DNA from: Mycobacterium palustre
GTDB lineage: Bacteria; Actinomycetota; Actinomycetes; Mycobacteriales; Mycobacteriaceae
NCBI RefSeq assembly: GCF_002101785.1
Contig: NZ_LQPJ01000097.1
Location: 22,243-86,242 of the forward strand
Direction: 5' to 3'
DNA length: 64,000 nt
The translations under genes were made by a program, and so were the position numbers. The notes beneath the pieces were generated by a model. The model saw only the letters and a program-made list of their open reading frames with translations. It was not told the DNA's origin and did not search any database. This document shows, one piece after another, positions 35,485 through 46,400 of the stretch. The first letter of the stretch is position 1. The number at the start of each line of letters is the position of its first letter.

Positions 35485-38400
35485 CTAACCCGGTTGGGGT
35501 TCAACGCGTCCCGCCGCCGCTGTGACGGTGCGCCGGCCGCCCGTCCGCGACGGCCACCAGTTCGCCCGCCCGACCAGCGCGGCGATCGCGGGAACGGTGA
35601 TCGTGCGCACCACGAAAGTGTCCAGCAAAATCCCTACGCCGATCACGAAACCGCCCTGGACCACGGTGCCGATGCTGGAGAACAGCAGACCGGCCATGGA
35701 GGCGGCAAAGATCAGGCCCGCGGCGGTGATCACACCGCCGGTCGAACTCAGCGTGCGAACGATGCCGTAGCGCACGCTGCTCAAAGACTCGTCACGCATC
35801 CGCGAGACGAGCAGCATGTTGTAGTCGGCGCCGACCGCGACCAGCACCACGAACGCCAGCGGCGGCACGCTCCAGTGCAGGTGCTGGCCGAGCAGGAATT
35901 GAAAGAACAGAACGCCGATACCCACCGCCGACAGGTACGAAATGACCACGGAGGCAACCAGATACAGCGGCGCCACGATCGCCCGCAGCAGCGCGATCAA
36001 GGTCAGCAGCACGACGAGGAGGGTCACCGCGATGATGAACCGGATGTCGTGCTGGTAATAGTCGCGGGTGTCTTTGAGCCCGACGGTGAACCCCGCCATC
36101 GACACCGTGGCGTCCCTCAGGGCGGTGTTCGGCTGGGCCCCCTTGGCGGTCGCGGTGATCGCGTTCACCTGATCCATCGCTTCGGTGCTGAACGGGTTGA
36201 GCTTGGTTTGCACGAAGTAGCGCACCGAGTGGCCGTCCGGCGAGATGAACACCTTGGCGGCCTGCTGGAACTCCGCCAGATGCAACAGCTGTGGCGGGAT
36301 GTTGAACCCGGCCATGGCCGGTTGCGCCGCGTCGTGTTTGAGCGACAGCAGAAACGCCGCCGACTCGCTGAGCCCGGCACCGAGCTGCTTGACCTGGTCG
36401 ACGAGCTGGGCCACGGCGTCGGCCACCTGCCGGCTGCCACCGGCGAAGCGGTCGGCGCCGTTTTGCAGGTTGTTCAGGTTCGCCTGCAGCCCGCCGGGTT
36501 GGTCCATTCCCAGGGAGCGCAGCACGTTGGTGAGCTTCGTCAGCGCCGCACGCAGCCGCTCCGTCGACGCCTTGAGGGCACGCTTGTCCGGGTACTCCTG
36601 CAATTGATGCGACAGGTCGTTGATCGCGTCGAGGTCGGCCTGATCGCGCCCGCCCGTCAGCTGCTCGAACGTCCCACGGGTGGCGCTGCACGACGGATCG
36701 GCGTCGCAGACCGGGTTGCCCCGCAGCGCTGTCAGCACCGGCCCTATCCACGCGAACAGGTTCTTGCCGGCCGAGAAGTTCCAGCCCATGGCGTTGCTGA
36801 GCGAGTTGACGTGGTCGACCAGTTGGGCCGCGAGGTCGACCTCCTTGACCAGCGTGTCGCCGCTGTACTGGTTCTTCGCCGACGAGAACGCGTTCTCCAA
36901 TTCCTGAACGCCGGCGGCGAGCTGGCTGACCTGGTTGCGGACGTCGCCGAGGTTGTCGGCCAGCGTGTCCGTCCCTTTGACCAGCCGGTTGAGGTCACCC
37001 GCGTGGTCCTTGATCAGGTTGGAGCCGCCGGCCAGCAGGGTGCCCACGGCGCCCGCCTGGTAGGTCGCGCGGAATTGGTCGGGCACCTTTCCCGTCGGAC
37101 GGGTGATGCCGCTGACCGCGGCGACGTTCGGCAGTTGGCTGACCCGGTCCGCCATCTGTTCGAGATCGGCGAGGGCCTGCGGGGTGCGCAGGTCACGCGG
37201 CGACTGGACCAGGATGTACTCCGGGATGGACTGGTTCACGTCGAAGTGGCGGTCCAGCGCGGCATAGCCGACGGAGCTCGGGGCGGAGGACTTCAGCGCC
37301 TTGCGGTCGTCGTAGTTGTAGCGCACCAAGGCGGCGCAGCTCGCCAAAATGATCAACACCAGCACACTGGCGACCAGGTGGGCCTTGGGCCGCCGCACGA
37401 TGCGGATGCCGGACCGCCGCCAAAACCGGGCGGTCAGTTCGCGGCGCGGCTTGATGAAGCCGCGCGGCCCGGCCAACACCAAGATCGCGGGCAGCAGCGT
37501 CAGCGCGGCGAGGAAGGCGACGCCGATGCCGATCGCCGATGACACCCCGACCGTTTTGAACACCCCCATCCGCGCGAAGCTGATGAGCAGAAACGTGATC
37601 CCGACGGTGCTGGCGGACGCGGTGATCACCTTTCCGATCGAGATCATCGCCCGCTTGACCGACTGGTCGAAGTCCTCGCCCGAGCGGCGATAGTCGTGAT
37701 AGCGGCTGATCAGAAAGACCGCGTAATCCGTTCCGGCGCCGGCCATGATCGCGCTCAAAAACACGATGGACTGGTTCGAGACGCCCGAGCCGGTCAGCTG
37801 CGAGTACCCCGCCACCACCGACTGCGCGATCAGCAGCGACAACCCGATGGTTATCAACGGCAGCAGCATGGTGATCGCGCTGCGGTACACGATCAGCAGG
37901 ACGACCAGCACCAGCACGGCGATGGCCAGCTCGATCGGAAGCCGATCCTGGTCGCCGGCGACGGTGAGGTCGGCGACGGTCGCCGCGGGGCCGGTGATGT
38001 TTGCCGTCAGGTGCGAACCCGGGGGTGGCTGCGCCAGGGTGTGTTTGACGAGGTCGCCGATTTGGTTGAAGGAGGCGTAGGCCCGCGGCGTCCCCAACTC
38101 GCCCGCGACCCCCACCGGCAGCACCCATGCCTTGTGGTCCTTGCTGGTCACCACGTCACGCAGGGGCGGCGTGGTGATGAAATCCTGCACCATCACGACG
38201 TCTCGGGTGTCCGCGCGCACCGCGTCCACCAGTTTGCGGTAAGCGGCTTCGTCGGCCGGGCCGAGCCCCTTATCGTCGGTGAGCACCACCAACAGCAGGT
38301 CTTCGGAGCCCGATTCGTGAAACGCCTCGGTCATCTTGCGGGCGGTGACGCTCGACGGTGCGTCGCCGGGCAGGATGGAAAGCGGGTGCTTCTGGGCCAT

Positions 38401-38505
38401 CTCGTTCAGGGAGGGCAACGTCAGCGGCAGGGCGACCGCGACCGCGACCCAGACGCCGACCACCACCCACGGCCACCGGACCACAAAATCGGCTAGCCTT
38501 CGCAT
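35485..38505 (-). CDS. mmpL10: MmpL10-like lipid transporter of the TPP-type locus
   Basis: 1,006 residues, close to the length of MmpL10. Twelve helices in two MMPL halves are interrupted by two periplasmic loops; motifs [18 protein letters not shown] and [15 protein letters not shown] carry the RND proton-relay Asp-Tyr pairs. Unlike the 27811 transporter it has no MmpS partner, as for MmpL10/MmpL8-type proteins that carry acyl-trehaloses. It lies 57 bp upstream of the PE-PPE gene and 41 bp after papA3 in one leftward operon. It is expected to export the diacylated trehalose precursor. Confidence 0.88.
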   Translation of the reverse strand: MRRLADFVVRWPWVVVGVWVAVAVALPLTLPSLNEMAQKHPLSILPGDAPSSVTARKMTEAFHESGSEDLLLVVLTDDKGLGPADEAAYRKLVDAVRADTRDVVMVQDFITTPPLRDVVTSKDHKAWVLPVGVAGELGTPRAYASFNQIGDLVKHTLAQPPPGSHLTANITGPAATVADLTVAGDQDRLPIELAIAVLVLVVLLIVYRSAITMLLPLITIGLSLLIAQSVVAGYSQLTGSGVSNQSIVFLSAIMAGAGTDYAVFLISRYHDYRRSGEDFDQSVKRAMISIGKVITASASTVGITFLLISFARMGVFKTVGVSSAIGIGVAFLAALTLLPAILVLAGPRGFIKPRRELTARFWRRSGIRIVRRPKAHLVASVLVLIILASCAALVRYNYDDRKALKSSAPSSVGYAALDRHFDVNQSIPEYILVQSPRDLRTPQALADLEQMADRVSQLPNVAAVSGITRPTGKVPDQFRATYQAGAVGTLLAGGSNLIKDHAGDLNRLVKGTDTLADNLGDVRNQVSQLAAGVQELENAFSSAKNQYSGDTLVKEVDLAAQLVDHVNSLSNAMGWNFSAGKNLFAWIGPVLTALRGNPVCDADPSCSATRGTFEQLTGGRDQADLDAINDLSHQLQEYPDKRALKASTERLRAALTKLTNVLRSLGMDQPGGLQANLNNLQNGADRFAGGSRQVADAVAQLVDQVKQLGAGLSESAAFLLSLKHDAAQPAMAGFNIPPQLLHLAEFQQAAKVFISPDGHSVRYFVQTKLNPFSTEAMDQVNAITATAKGAQPNTALRDATVSMAGFTVGLKDTRDYYQHDIRFIIAVTLLVVLLTLIALLRAIVAPLYLVASVVISYLSAVGIGVLFFQFLLGQHLHWSVPPLAFVVLVAVGADYNMLLVSRMRDESLSSVRYGIVRTLSSTGGVITAAGLIFAASMAGLLFSSIGTVVQGGFVIGVGILLDTFVVRTITVPAIAALVGRANWWPSRTGGRRTVTAAAGRVEPQPG

Positions 38506-38546
38506 ATCGCCCTCATCCCTGCGCCGGGGGCCATCGGGTCACTCCG

Positions 38547-39968
38547 CTACGCAACGCGTCCCCAATGCCCGCTGCCGGCGACCCGCACGCACACCGACTT
38601 CATGGCCTCCATGTAGCGCGTGACCGATTTTTGGGCGACCGGATTGTCGGGGAACATGATGGCCATCGCCGTGCCCTCGCCGTAGCGGAAAACGTAGATC
38701 GTCAGCTGGTACGAATACCGGCCGTCGGAGTAGATGCCGATGTTGTTCGCATATCCCATGTCGGCCGCCGCGAGAACCGCGTTGAGCGGAGCGGCGCCGC
38801 CATGCAAGAAATTCGTCACCGGGAAATCCGGCTGTGGCCAACTCAGCCACGGCGCCAATTCCAACACGCGGTAATACGGCACCTTCGCCAAGTGCAGGCC
38901 CGAATCGAACGACGCCTGCGCCGCCCACGCCGCCTCGCCGAAAGAAGCCGCGGCTATCGGCACGGTGATCGGGACCAAGCCGGTGAACCAACCCTGCGTC
39001 ATGAAGTTGTCGGTGGTCCTGCGCGTGTCCCTCGGAGTGAGGCCGTAATAGGTGAGCGCCCCGGTGAATTCGTGCTCCACCAGGGCGATGCAGGCGAACA
39101 AGCCGCCGATGAAGCGCGCGCCCACCGCCGAACAGGCCGATTCGAACCGCTCCGTCTGTTCCGCGTCCATCAGGAGCTCGGAGATCATGTCGCTGCCACA
39201 GGGCTCCAACGGGTTGCCGAGCGGCAACGGGAATTCGGGAAATCCGCCATTGTTGTTTTCGGCGAAGTCAATCCACGCGCGCACCTGGGGCGAATCCACG
39301 GTCAACGTCGACGTGAACTGGCGCTCGCGGGCGCAGAAATCGTCGAAGCTGCCGGCGTCGGGAAGCGCAAGGGGCTCACCGCCTCCGCTCAATGCCGCGT
39401 ACATCCCGTTGGCCTCGAGCATCGTGGTGCCGATCAGCGTCGCGTCCCCGTGCACATGATCCATCGCGGCGAAGAAGGTGAAATTGTTTTCGCCTTGGAC
39501 GACGCCGAAGGTGAAGCAGCCCCATTCCAGCGGATTCGGTATGCCCACGACGTGCGCGCGGATTTCGTCGACGGTCATGGTGCCGTGATCGACCGGCGCG
39601 AATTCGATCACCGAAGGGTCGCCGATGGTGTGCCTGACGAAATCTCCATTGCCGATGTGCTCGAACCAGCTCCGGAACGTGTCATGCCGGCGCAGGTACG
39701 CGTTGACGGCGTAATCCATCGCAGCGACGTCGCACTGGCCGGGCAGCTCGCAGGTCGCGATGATCTGGCGGGAAAAGCCCAGCCCGGCATCGGTCCGCTC
39801 GTGGAAATTACGGAGGTGCTGGCCCTGCATGTAGCTGACCGGCACCGTGCTGGCCGGCGCCTGGCGGGCCTTCTCGGCCGCCGCGGCGGTCGGATGCCAG
39901 GAGATGACTGCGCCCGGCGTCGGCGTCCAGTCACCGAGCGAGCCGATCGTAATCTTCCCGATGCGCAA
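38547..39968 (-). CDS. papA3: PapA3-like polyketide-associated acyltransferase
   Basis: 473 residues from TTG 39968, selected because GAGGAG lies just upstream and the protein then opens RIGKITIGSLGDWTP, the standard PapA beginning. The open frame continues 85 codons further without family similarity. The catalytic HxxxD motif is H171-x3-D175 (MDHVHGDATLIG), and RRHDTFR (about 93-99) matches the family acceptor-side motif. PapA3 moves acyl chains from carrier or CoA to trehalose. It is the first gene of the leftward TPP-type operon and divergent from pks. Confidence 0.88.
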   Translation of the reverse strand: MRIGKITIGSLGDWTPTPGAVISWHPTAAAAEKARQAPASTVPVSYMQGQHLRNFHERTDAGLGFSRQIIATCELPGQCDVAAMDYAVNAYLRRHDTFRSWFEHIGNGDFVRHTIGDPSVIEFAPVDHGTMTVDEIRAHVVGIPNPLEWGCFTFGVVQGENNFTFFAAMDHVHGDATLIGTTMLEANGMYAALSGGGEPLALPDAGSFDDFCARERQFTSTLTVDSPQVRAWIDFAENNNGGFPEFPLPLGNPLEPCGSDMISELLMDAEQTERFESACSAVGARFIGGLFACIALVEHEFTGALTYYGLTPRDTRRTTDNFMTQGWFTGLVPITVPIAAASFGEAAWAAQASFDSGLHLAKVPYYRVLELAPWLSWPQPDFPVTNFLHGGAAPLNAVLAAADMGYANNIGIYSDGRYSYQLTIYVFRYGEGTAMAIMFPDNPVAQKSVTRYMEAMKSVCVRVAGSGHWGRVA

Positions 39969-40413
39969 AACTTTCTCCTCGGTCTGGTCGGCTGCAATTG
40001 GCCCCCGCCCGCAGCGACACAAAGATAGCGCTCTCGGCGGTCGGCGGCGCCGACATGCGCGGATCGCCCGCGCAGCTCGCCGGCCGCCCCGGGTCGGCGG
40101 TGACCGAAGACCCGGCGCGAGCGCCCGCGCCCGCCCCGCCCGACGATACTTGTGCGGCGCGCGCGGCCACGCGCGCACGCTTGCAATACTTGAGACCGTG
40201 GCGGTTCGGCTGCGCGAACCCAACGGACATGTGTAGATTCCCTAACAACGGTCGCTGGATGCGGTACGCCGGGGGAGTCCCGCCAGGTCTGGTCCTGGGT
40301 GCGTGCAATGAGTGACCTGAGGCGTGGTGGTAGCGACCACGGTCCGGGCGCCGAACAATTGGGCCCGCGCGGGCACATCGAATCTTTGCGCACCGAAGCA
40401 GGAGGACGATCGC
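39969..40413. promoter_or_regulatory. 445-bp divergent promoter region, papA3 / pks
   Basis: No gene is supported. A GC palindrome, GCGCGCG-GCCA-CGCGCGC (about 40159-40176), is flanked by two direct copies of ATACTTG (40146-40152 and 40186-40192, exactly 40 bp apart). A strong ribosome site AGGAGG at 40400-40405 serves pks. Both operons of the TPP-type locus must be transcribed from here, so the region should hold their shared control. No known operator is recognised. Confidence 0.4.
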
Positions 40414-43400
40414 ATGGCATCCGTCGAAAACCCAATGAACTCGGCGTTGGGTTCCGCGGGCTTCGCGATTGTCGGCTACGCGGCGCGGTTCCCGGGCGCC
40501 GCCGACGCCGACGAGTTCTGGCAGGTGCTCGCCGAAGGCCGGGATGCGATCTCGGAGGTGCCCCGGGATCGGTGGGACGCCGACGAATTCTTCGACCCAG
40601 ATCCCGACGCGCCCGGCAAGGTGGTCACCCGTCGCGCGGGCTTCGTCGATGACGTGACCGGCTTTGACGCGCCGTTTTTCGGCATGTCGGCGCGCGAGGT
40701 CAGGTTGATGGACCCGCAGCATCGGCTCCTGTTGGAGACGGCGTGGCGGGCGGTCGAGCACTCGGGCACTGCGCCAACGTCTTTGGCCAACACCAACACC
40801 GGCGTGTTCATCGGTTTGGCCACCCATGACTACCTGGGAATGGTGTCCGACGAGCTGACCTACCCCGAGATCGAGGCCTACACGGCGATCGGGACGTCGA
40901 ACGCCGCGGCGGCCGGACGCATCAGCTACCGACTTGGGCTGCAGGGGCCGGCGGTCGCCGTGGACACCGCGTGCAGCTCGTCGCTGGTGGCGATCCACCA
41001 CGCCTGCCAGGCGCTGCGGTTGGGCGAGTGTGACCTCGCGCTGGCCGGCGGCGCGAACGTCATGCTCACCCCGGCGACCATGATCACCTTCTCGCAGGCG
41101 CACATGCTCGCCCCCGACGGCCGGTGCAAGACCTTCGATGCGGCCGCGGACGGCTACGTGCGCGGCGAGGGTTGCGGCATCATCGTGGTCAAGCGGCTCG
41201 AGGACGCGATCCGCGACGGCGACCGGATCCGCGCCGTGATCCGGGGCAGCGCGATCAACCAGGACGGCGCGTCGGGCGGGTTGACGGTGCCCAATGGCGT
41301 TGCCCAGCAACGGGTTATCGCCGAGGCGCTGGCGCGCGCGGGCGTCGCGGCCGGCGATGTCGGATACCTGGAGGCGCATGGGACCGGGACGTCGCTGGGC
41401 GACCCGATCGAAGTCCAAGCCGCGGGCGCGGTGCTCGGCGCCGGGCGTGACGCGGACCGCCCGCTGCTGATCGGCTCGGTCAAGACGAACATCGGGCATC
41501 TGGAGGCGGCCGCGGGGATCGCGGGTGTGATCAAGGTGATCCTGGCGCTCGAGCACGAGATGCTGCCCCAGCACCTGCACTTTCGCACGCCGTCGCCGCA
41601 CATTCCCTGGGAGCGGCTTGCGGTGCAGGTGGTCACCGAGCCCACCCCCTGGGAACGCAACGGCCGGCCCCGCGTCGCGGGAGTCAGCTCGTTCGGGTTC
41701 GCCGGAACCAATGCCCACGTCATCCTCGAAGAGGCCCCGGTAACACCCGGCCCCGGCCCGGTCGGCGTCGCGCCCGGCCCCGCCGAGCGGCCCGCGGGCC
41801 GCCGGTTCAGGGTCCTGCCGCTATCGGCCCGCACGCCGGACGCGCTGGTGCAGATCGCCGATCAATACCGCGGCTGGCTGCGCGCGCACCCGGACGCCAG
41901 CCTGGCCGACGTGTGCTTTACCGCCGGGGTGGGCCGAGCGCACTTCGAGCACCGGGCCGCGTTGGTGGTCGATTCGAGGGAAGCCGCCGGCGAGTTGCTC
42001 GGTGCCCTCGCCGACGATCGCCCGGCGCCCGGGCTGGTGCGCGGCGTGACCGACGACCGGCCGAAGACGGCGTGGCTGTTCACCGGGCAGGGCAGTCAGT
42101 ACGCCGGCATGGCGCGGGAGCTGTTCGACACCGAGCCGGTGTTTGCCGAGACGCTGCACCGCTGCGCGGCCGTCGTCGCCGACGTCCTTGAAAAGCCGTT
42201 GCTGGACGTGATTTTCGACACGGATGATCCGGACAACGAAGAGACGTTGCGGCAGACCAGCTACGCCCAGCCCGCCTTGTTCGCGGTCGAGATGGGCCTG
42301 GCCCGCCTGTGGCAGTCGTGGGGCTTCGAGCCCGACGTGGTGCTGGGCCACAGCGTCGGCCAGTACGCGGCGGCCTGCGTCGCGGGCGTGCTGAGCTTGG
42401 ACGACGGCGCGCTGCTGATGGCCGAGCGCGGCCGCCTCTTCGGCAGTTTGCCCGCGGGCGGTCGGATGGCCGCGGTGTTCGCCCCCGCCGAGCGCGTCGA
42501 GGGCCTCACCGACGAGTTCCCCGGCCTGTCGGTGGCCGCCTACAACGGCGCCAACGCCGTGCTGTCGGGACCGGCGCACGATTTGGGCCAGGCGGTCGGG
42601 AGGTTGACCGGCGACGGCGTGCGGTGCGACTGGCTGGACACCAGTCACGCGTTCCACTCGGCGTTGCTCGACCCGATCCTCGACGAGTTCGAGGCCTACG
42701 CGAACCGGTTCACTTTCAGGCCGCCGGAACGGATGTTGGTCTGCAACCGCACCGGCGCCGCGCTCGGCCGGAGCGTGAAGCTCGATGGCGCCTATTGGCG
42801 CCGCCACGCGCGCCAGCCGGTGGAATTCGCCAAGAGCGTGCGCACCCTGGCCGACCTGGGGTGCAAGGTGTTGCTCGAGATCGGGCCGCAGCCGGTGCTC
42901 ACCGCCGCGGCCCTGCGGGCCTGGCCCGACGCGGCCACCGCGCCGCGCGCGATCGCCTCGCTGCGTCGCAACACCGCCGACCACCGCCAGATCAGCGAAG
43001 CCCTCGCCGAGGCGTACGTCCTGGGCCACCTGCCCGACTTCGGCGCGGCGCTGGGGCCGGCCCAAAAGCTGGACCTGCCCACCTACCCGTTCCAGCATCG
43101 CCAGTACTGGTTCCACGACAACCGCGACCGGCCCAACCCGCAACAGGACGAGTCCGCGCGCACCGAGGCCGTCCGCCTGCTCGAGGACGGCCGGATCGAG
43201 GAGCTCGCGGCCCTGCTCGACGGCGGGAGGGGCGACCAGCAGACCCTCGCCGTGCTGACAAGGCTTGCCGCACAGCACAATCAGCAGCGCAAGACCCAGT
43301 CCATCGCGGATGCGCGCTACGAGATTCGTTGGGACGAAGCCGCCGGTGGCGCGTCCGATCCGGAGGCCGGCGAGGGATCCGGCTGGCTCATCGTCGGCGA

Positions 43401-46400
43401 CGACGCCGACGCGGTGGGGCCCCTGGCCGACGCGCTGACCGCGCGCGGCCACCGGCATCGGGTCCTCGGGTTGCCGGCGTCCGACGCGGACGAGGAACGG
43501 CTCGAGGCGGTCTTGCGGGCGGCGGTGGCAGAGGACCCGACGCTGCGCGTCCTGCATGTCGGCGCCCTCGGCGCCGGCCCCGAGGCGTCGATGCGGTCCC
43601 TGCTGCGGATGCAGCACCACATCCTGGGCGGCACCCGGCGGCTCTTCCGCGCGGCCGTCGCCGCCGAACTGCGCGCACCGATCTGGGTGATAACCCGTGG
43701 CGCGCAACGGGTCACGGACGCGGACGTGGTGTCGCCGGACCAAAGCTGCCTGTGGGGATTCGGTCGTGCCGCCTCGCTGGAGCATCCGCAGGTGTGGGGC
43801 GGCCTGGCGGACTTGGCCGAGGGCACCGTCGACGAGTGGTCGCGGCTGATCGACCGGTTGGCCGCGGCGCCGCGCGACGCGGCCCCGAAAGAAGACCAGG
43901 TCGCCGTGCGCGACCAAGCGGTCTACGTTCCGCGCCTGGTCCGGCGGGCTGAGCCGTCGACCGCGGCACCGCTGGCGTTGCGTGACGACGCCACGTATCT
44001 GGTGACCGGGGGGCTGGGTGCGGTCGGGCTGGAGATCGCCGGATACCTGGCGGCGCACGGCGCCCGACACCTGGTGCTGACCGGGCGGCGCGCCCCCGGC
44101 GGTGCCGCCCAAGCGCGCATCGATGCGCTGCGCGAGCGGCACGGCTGCGAAGCCCGGGTCGAGACGGCGGACGTCGCCGACGCGCACGACGTCGAGCGTC
44201 TGCTGGCCACCGTGCGGGCCGAACTGCCGCCGTTGGCCGGCATCGTCCACGCCGCCGGCGAGATCGGCACCACCCCGCTGCGTACCCTGGATGACGCCGA
44301 ATTGGATCGGGTGTTCGCCGGAAAGGTTTGGGGCGCTTGGCATTTGAGCGAAGCCGCGGCGGACCTGCGGCTCGACTTCTTCCTCAGCACCTCTTCGATC
44401 GCTTCGGTGTGGGGCGGGTTCGGTCAGACCGCCTACGGCGCGGCCAACGCCTTCCTCGACGGGCTGGCCTGGCGGCTGCGCGAGCGGGGCGTCGCGGGGA
44501 TCAGCGTCAACTTCGGTCCCTGGTCGGCGGGCATGGCCGACGAGGAGTCCCGCGCGCGACTGGCGCAGCGCGGCGTGCGGACGTTGTCGCCCGCCGACGC
44601 GTTGGCGGGCCTGGCCGACGTCATGGCGGGCTCGTCTGAGCGGGGCGCGGCGCAAGGGGTCGTGGCCCGGATCGACTGGGCCCGCTTTTTGCCGCTCTAC
44701 CAGCAAGCAGGCAAGCGGGCGTTTTTGGCCGAGCTGCAGCGTGAGGTGCCCGATTCGGCGCCGCCCGGGGCGTCGGGGCCGGCCGGCAAGACGCGACTGG
44801 TCGAACAGCTGACCAACGCTCCGGTGCAACGACGGAAGAAACTCGTCGTCGATTACCTGCGCGAGGCGGTGGCCGAGGTGACGCGGGTCGACGCCGCTGA
44901 GATCCGCGAGGACGCAGGGTTTTTCGACCTCGGCATGGACTCGCTGATGGCCATCGAACTGCGGCGGCGCATCGAGCAAGGGGTCGGCAAGGAGGTGCCG
45001 GCGACCCTGGCGATGGACTACCCGCGCCTGTCCGACGTGGCGGACTACTTGCTCGGCGACGTGCTCGGGCTTAACGAGCAGCCCTCCCTTGCCGCGGGGG
45101 CCCGGGCGGCCGCCGCGGCGACCGCGCGCACCGACGAACCGATCGCGATCATCGCGGTGGCGTGCCGCTTTCCCGGCGCGCCCGACCCGGAGGCCTTCTG
45201 GGAGGTGCTTTCCGGCGGGGTCGACGCGATCCGAGAGGTTCCGGAGGACCGGTTCGACATCGACGAGTTTTACGACCCGGACCCGGACACTCCCGGCAAG
45301 ATCTACAGCCGTTTCGGCGGATTCCTCGACGGCATCGACGGATTCGATCCGGAGTTCTTCGGCATTTCCCCGCGCGAGGCGGTGTGGATCGACCCTCAGC
45401 AGCGGCTGATGCTGGAAACCGCGTGGGAGGGCCTCGAACGTGCCGGCTATTCCCCGGGCTCGCTGCGCGGCAGCCGAAGCGGCATCTTCGTGGGGGTGGG
45501 TGCCAACGAGTATTCGCACCTGCTGTCCGCCGACTCGGTGGAGAAGCTCGAGCCCCACTTCATCACCGGCAATGCGCTCAACGCCATCTCGGGCCGGGTG
45601 GCCTTCGCGCTCGGGCTGGAGGGGCCGGCGGTCGCGGTCGACACCGCGTGCAGCTCGTCGCTGGTGGCCGTCCATCAGGCCTGCCAGGCGTTGCATTCCG
45701 GCGACTGCGATTTGGCGTTGGCCGGTGGTGTGAACGTCTTGCTGAGCCCTGTGTCCATCATCGCCGCCTCACGCGCCCGGATGCTTTCGCCCGTGGGCCG
45801 GTGCAAGACGTTCGACGCCTCCGCCGACGGCTACGTGCGCGGTGAGGGCTGCGGGATCCTGGTGCTCAAGAGGCTGAGCGACGCGGTGCGCGATGGCGAT
45901 CGGGTGTGCGCGGTCATCCCGGGCAGCGCGGTCAACCAGGACGGCGCGTCCAGCGGTTTGACGGTTCCCAATGGTGGTGCGCAGCAACGACTTATCGCCG
46001 CGGCGCTGGCGCGTGCCGGTCTGTCCGGCGGCGACGTCGACTACCTCGAGGCGCACGGGACGGGGACCGCGCTGGGCGATCCGATCGAGGTGCAGGCGGC
46101 CGGCGCCGTCTACGGCGCCGCCCGGGAGGCCGACCGGCCGTTGCTGATGGGATCGGTGAAGACCAACATCGGCCACCTCGAGTCGGCGTCGGGGGTGGCC
46201 GGCCTGATCAAGGTGGTGTTGTCGCTGCAGCACGAAGTGCTGCCGCAGAGCCTGCACTTCGAGACGCCATCGCCGCACATTCCGTGGGACGCGCTGCCGG
46301 TTCGGGTGGTGGACAAGGCGATTCCGTGGCAGGCCAACGGCAGGCCGCGACGCGCCGGCGTCAGTGCATTCGGGTTCACCGGGACGAACGCGCACGTGCT

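Noticed and set aside
39998..40315. A 105-codon rightward frame between papA3 and pks
   Set aside because: No domain or credible ribosome site, and the composition is erratic. The region is better explained as a divergent promoter.
41821..45696. A 1,291-codon open frame on the minus strand inside the PKS
   Set aside because: It is antisense to the KS/AT/KR domains, low in recognisable motifs and rich in Arg, Gly and Ala. High GC keeps antisense frames open; the plus strand encodes clear PKS domains throughout.
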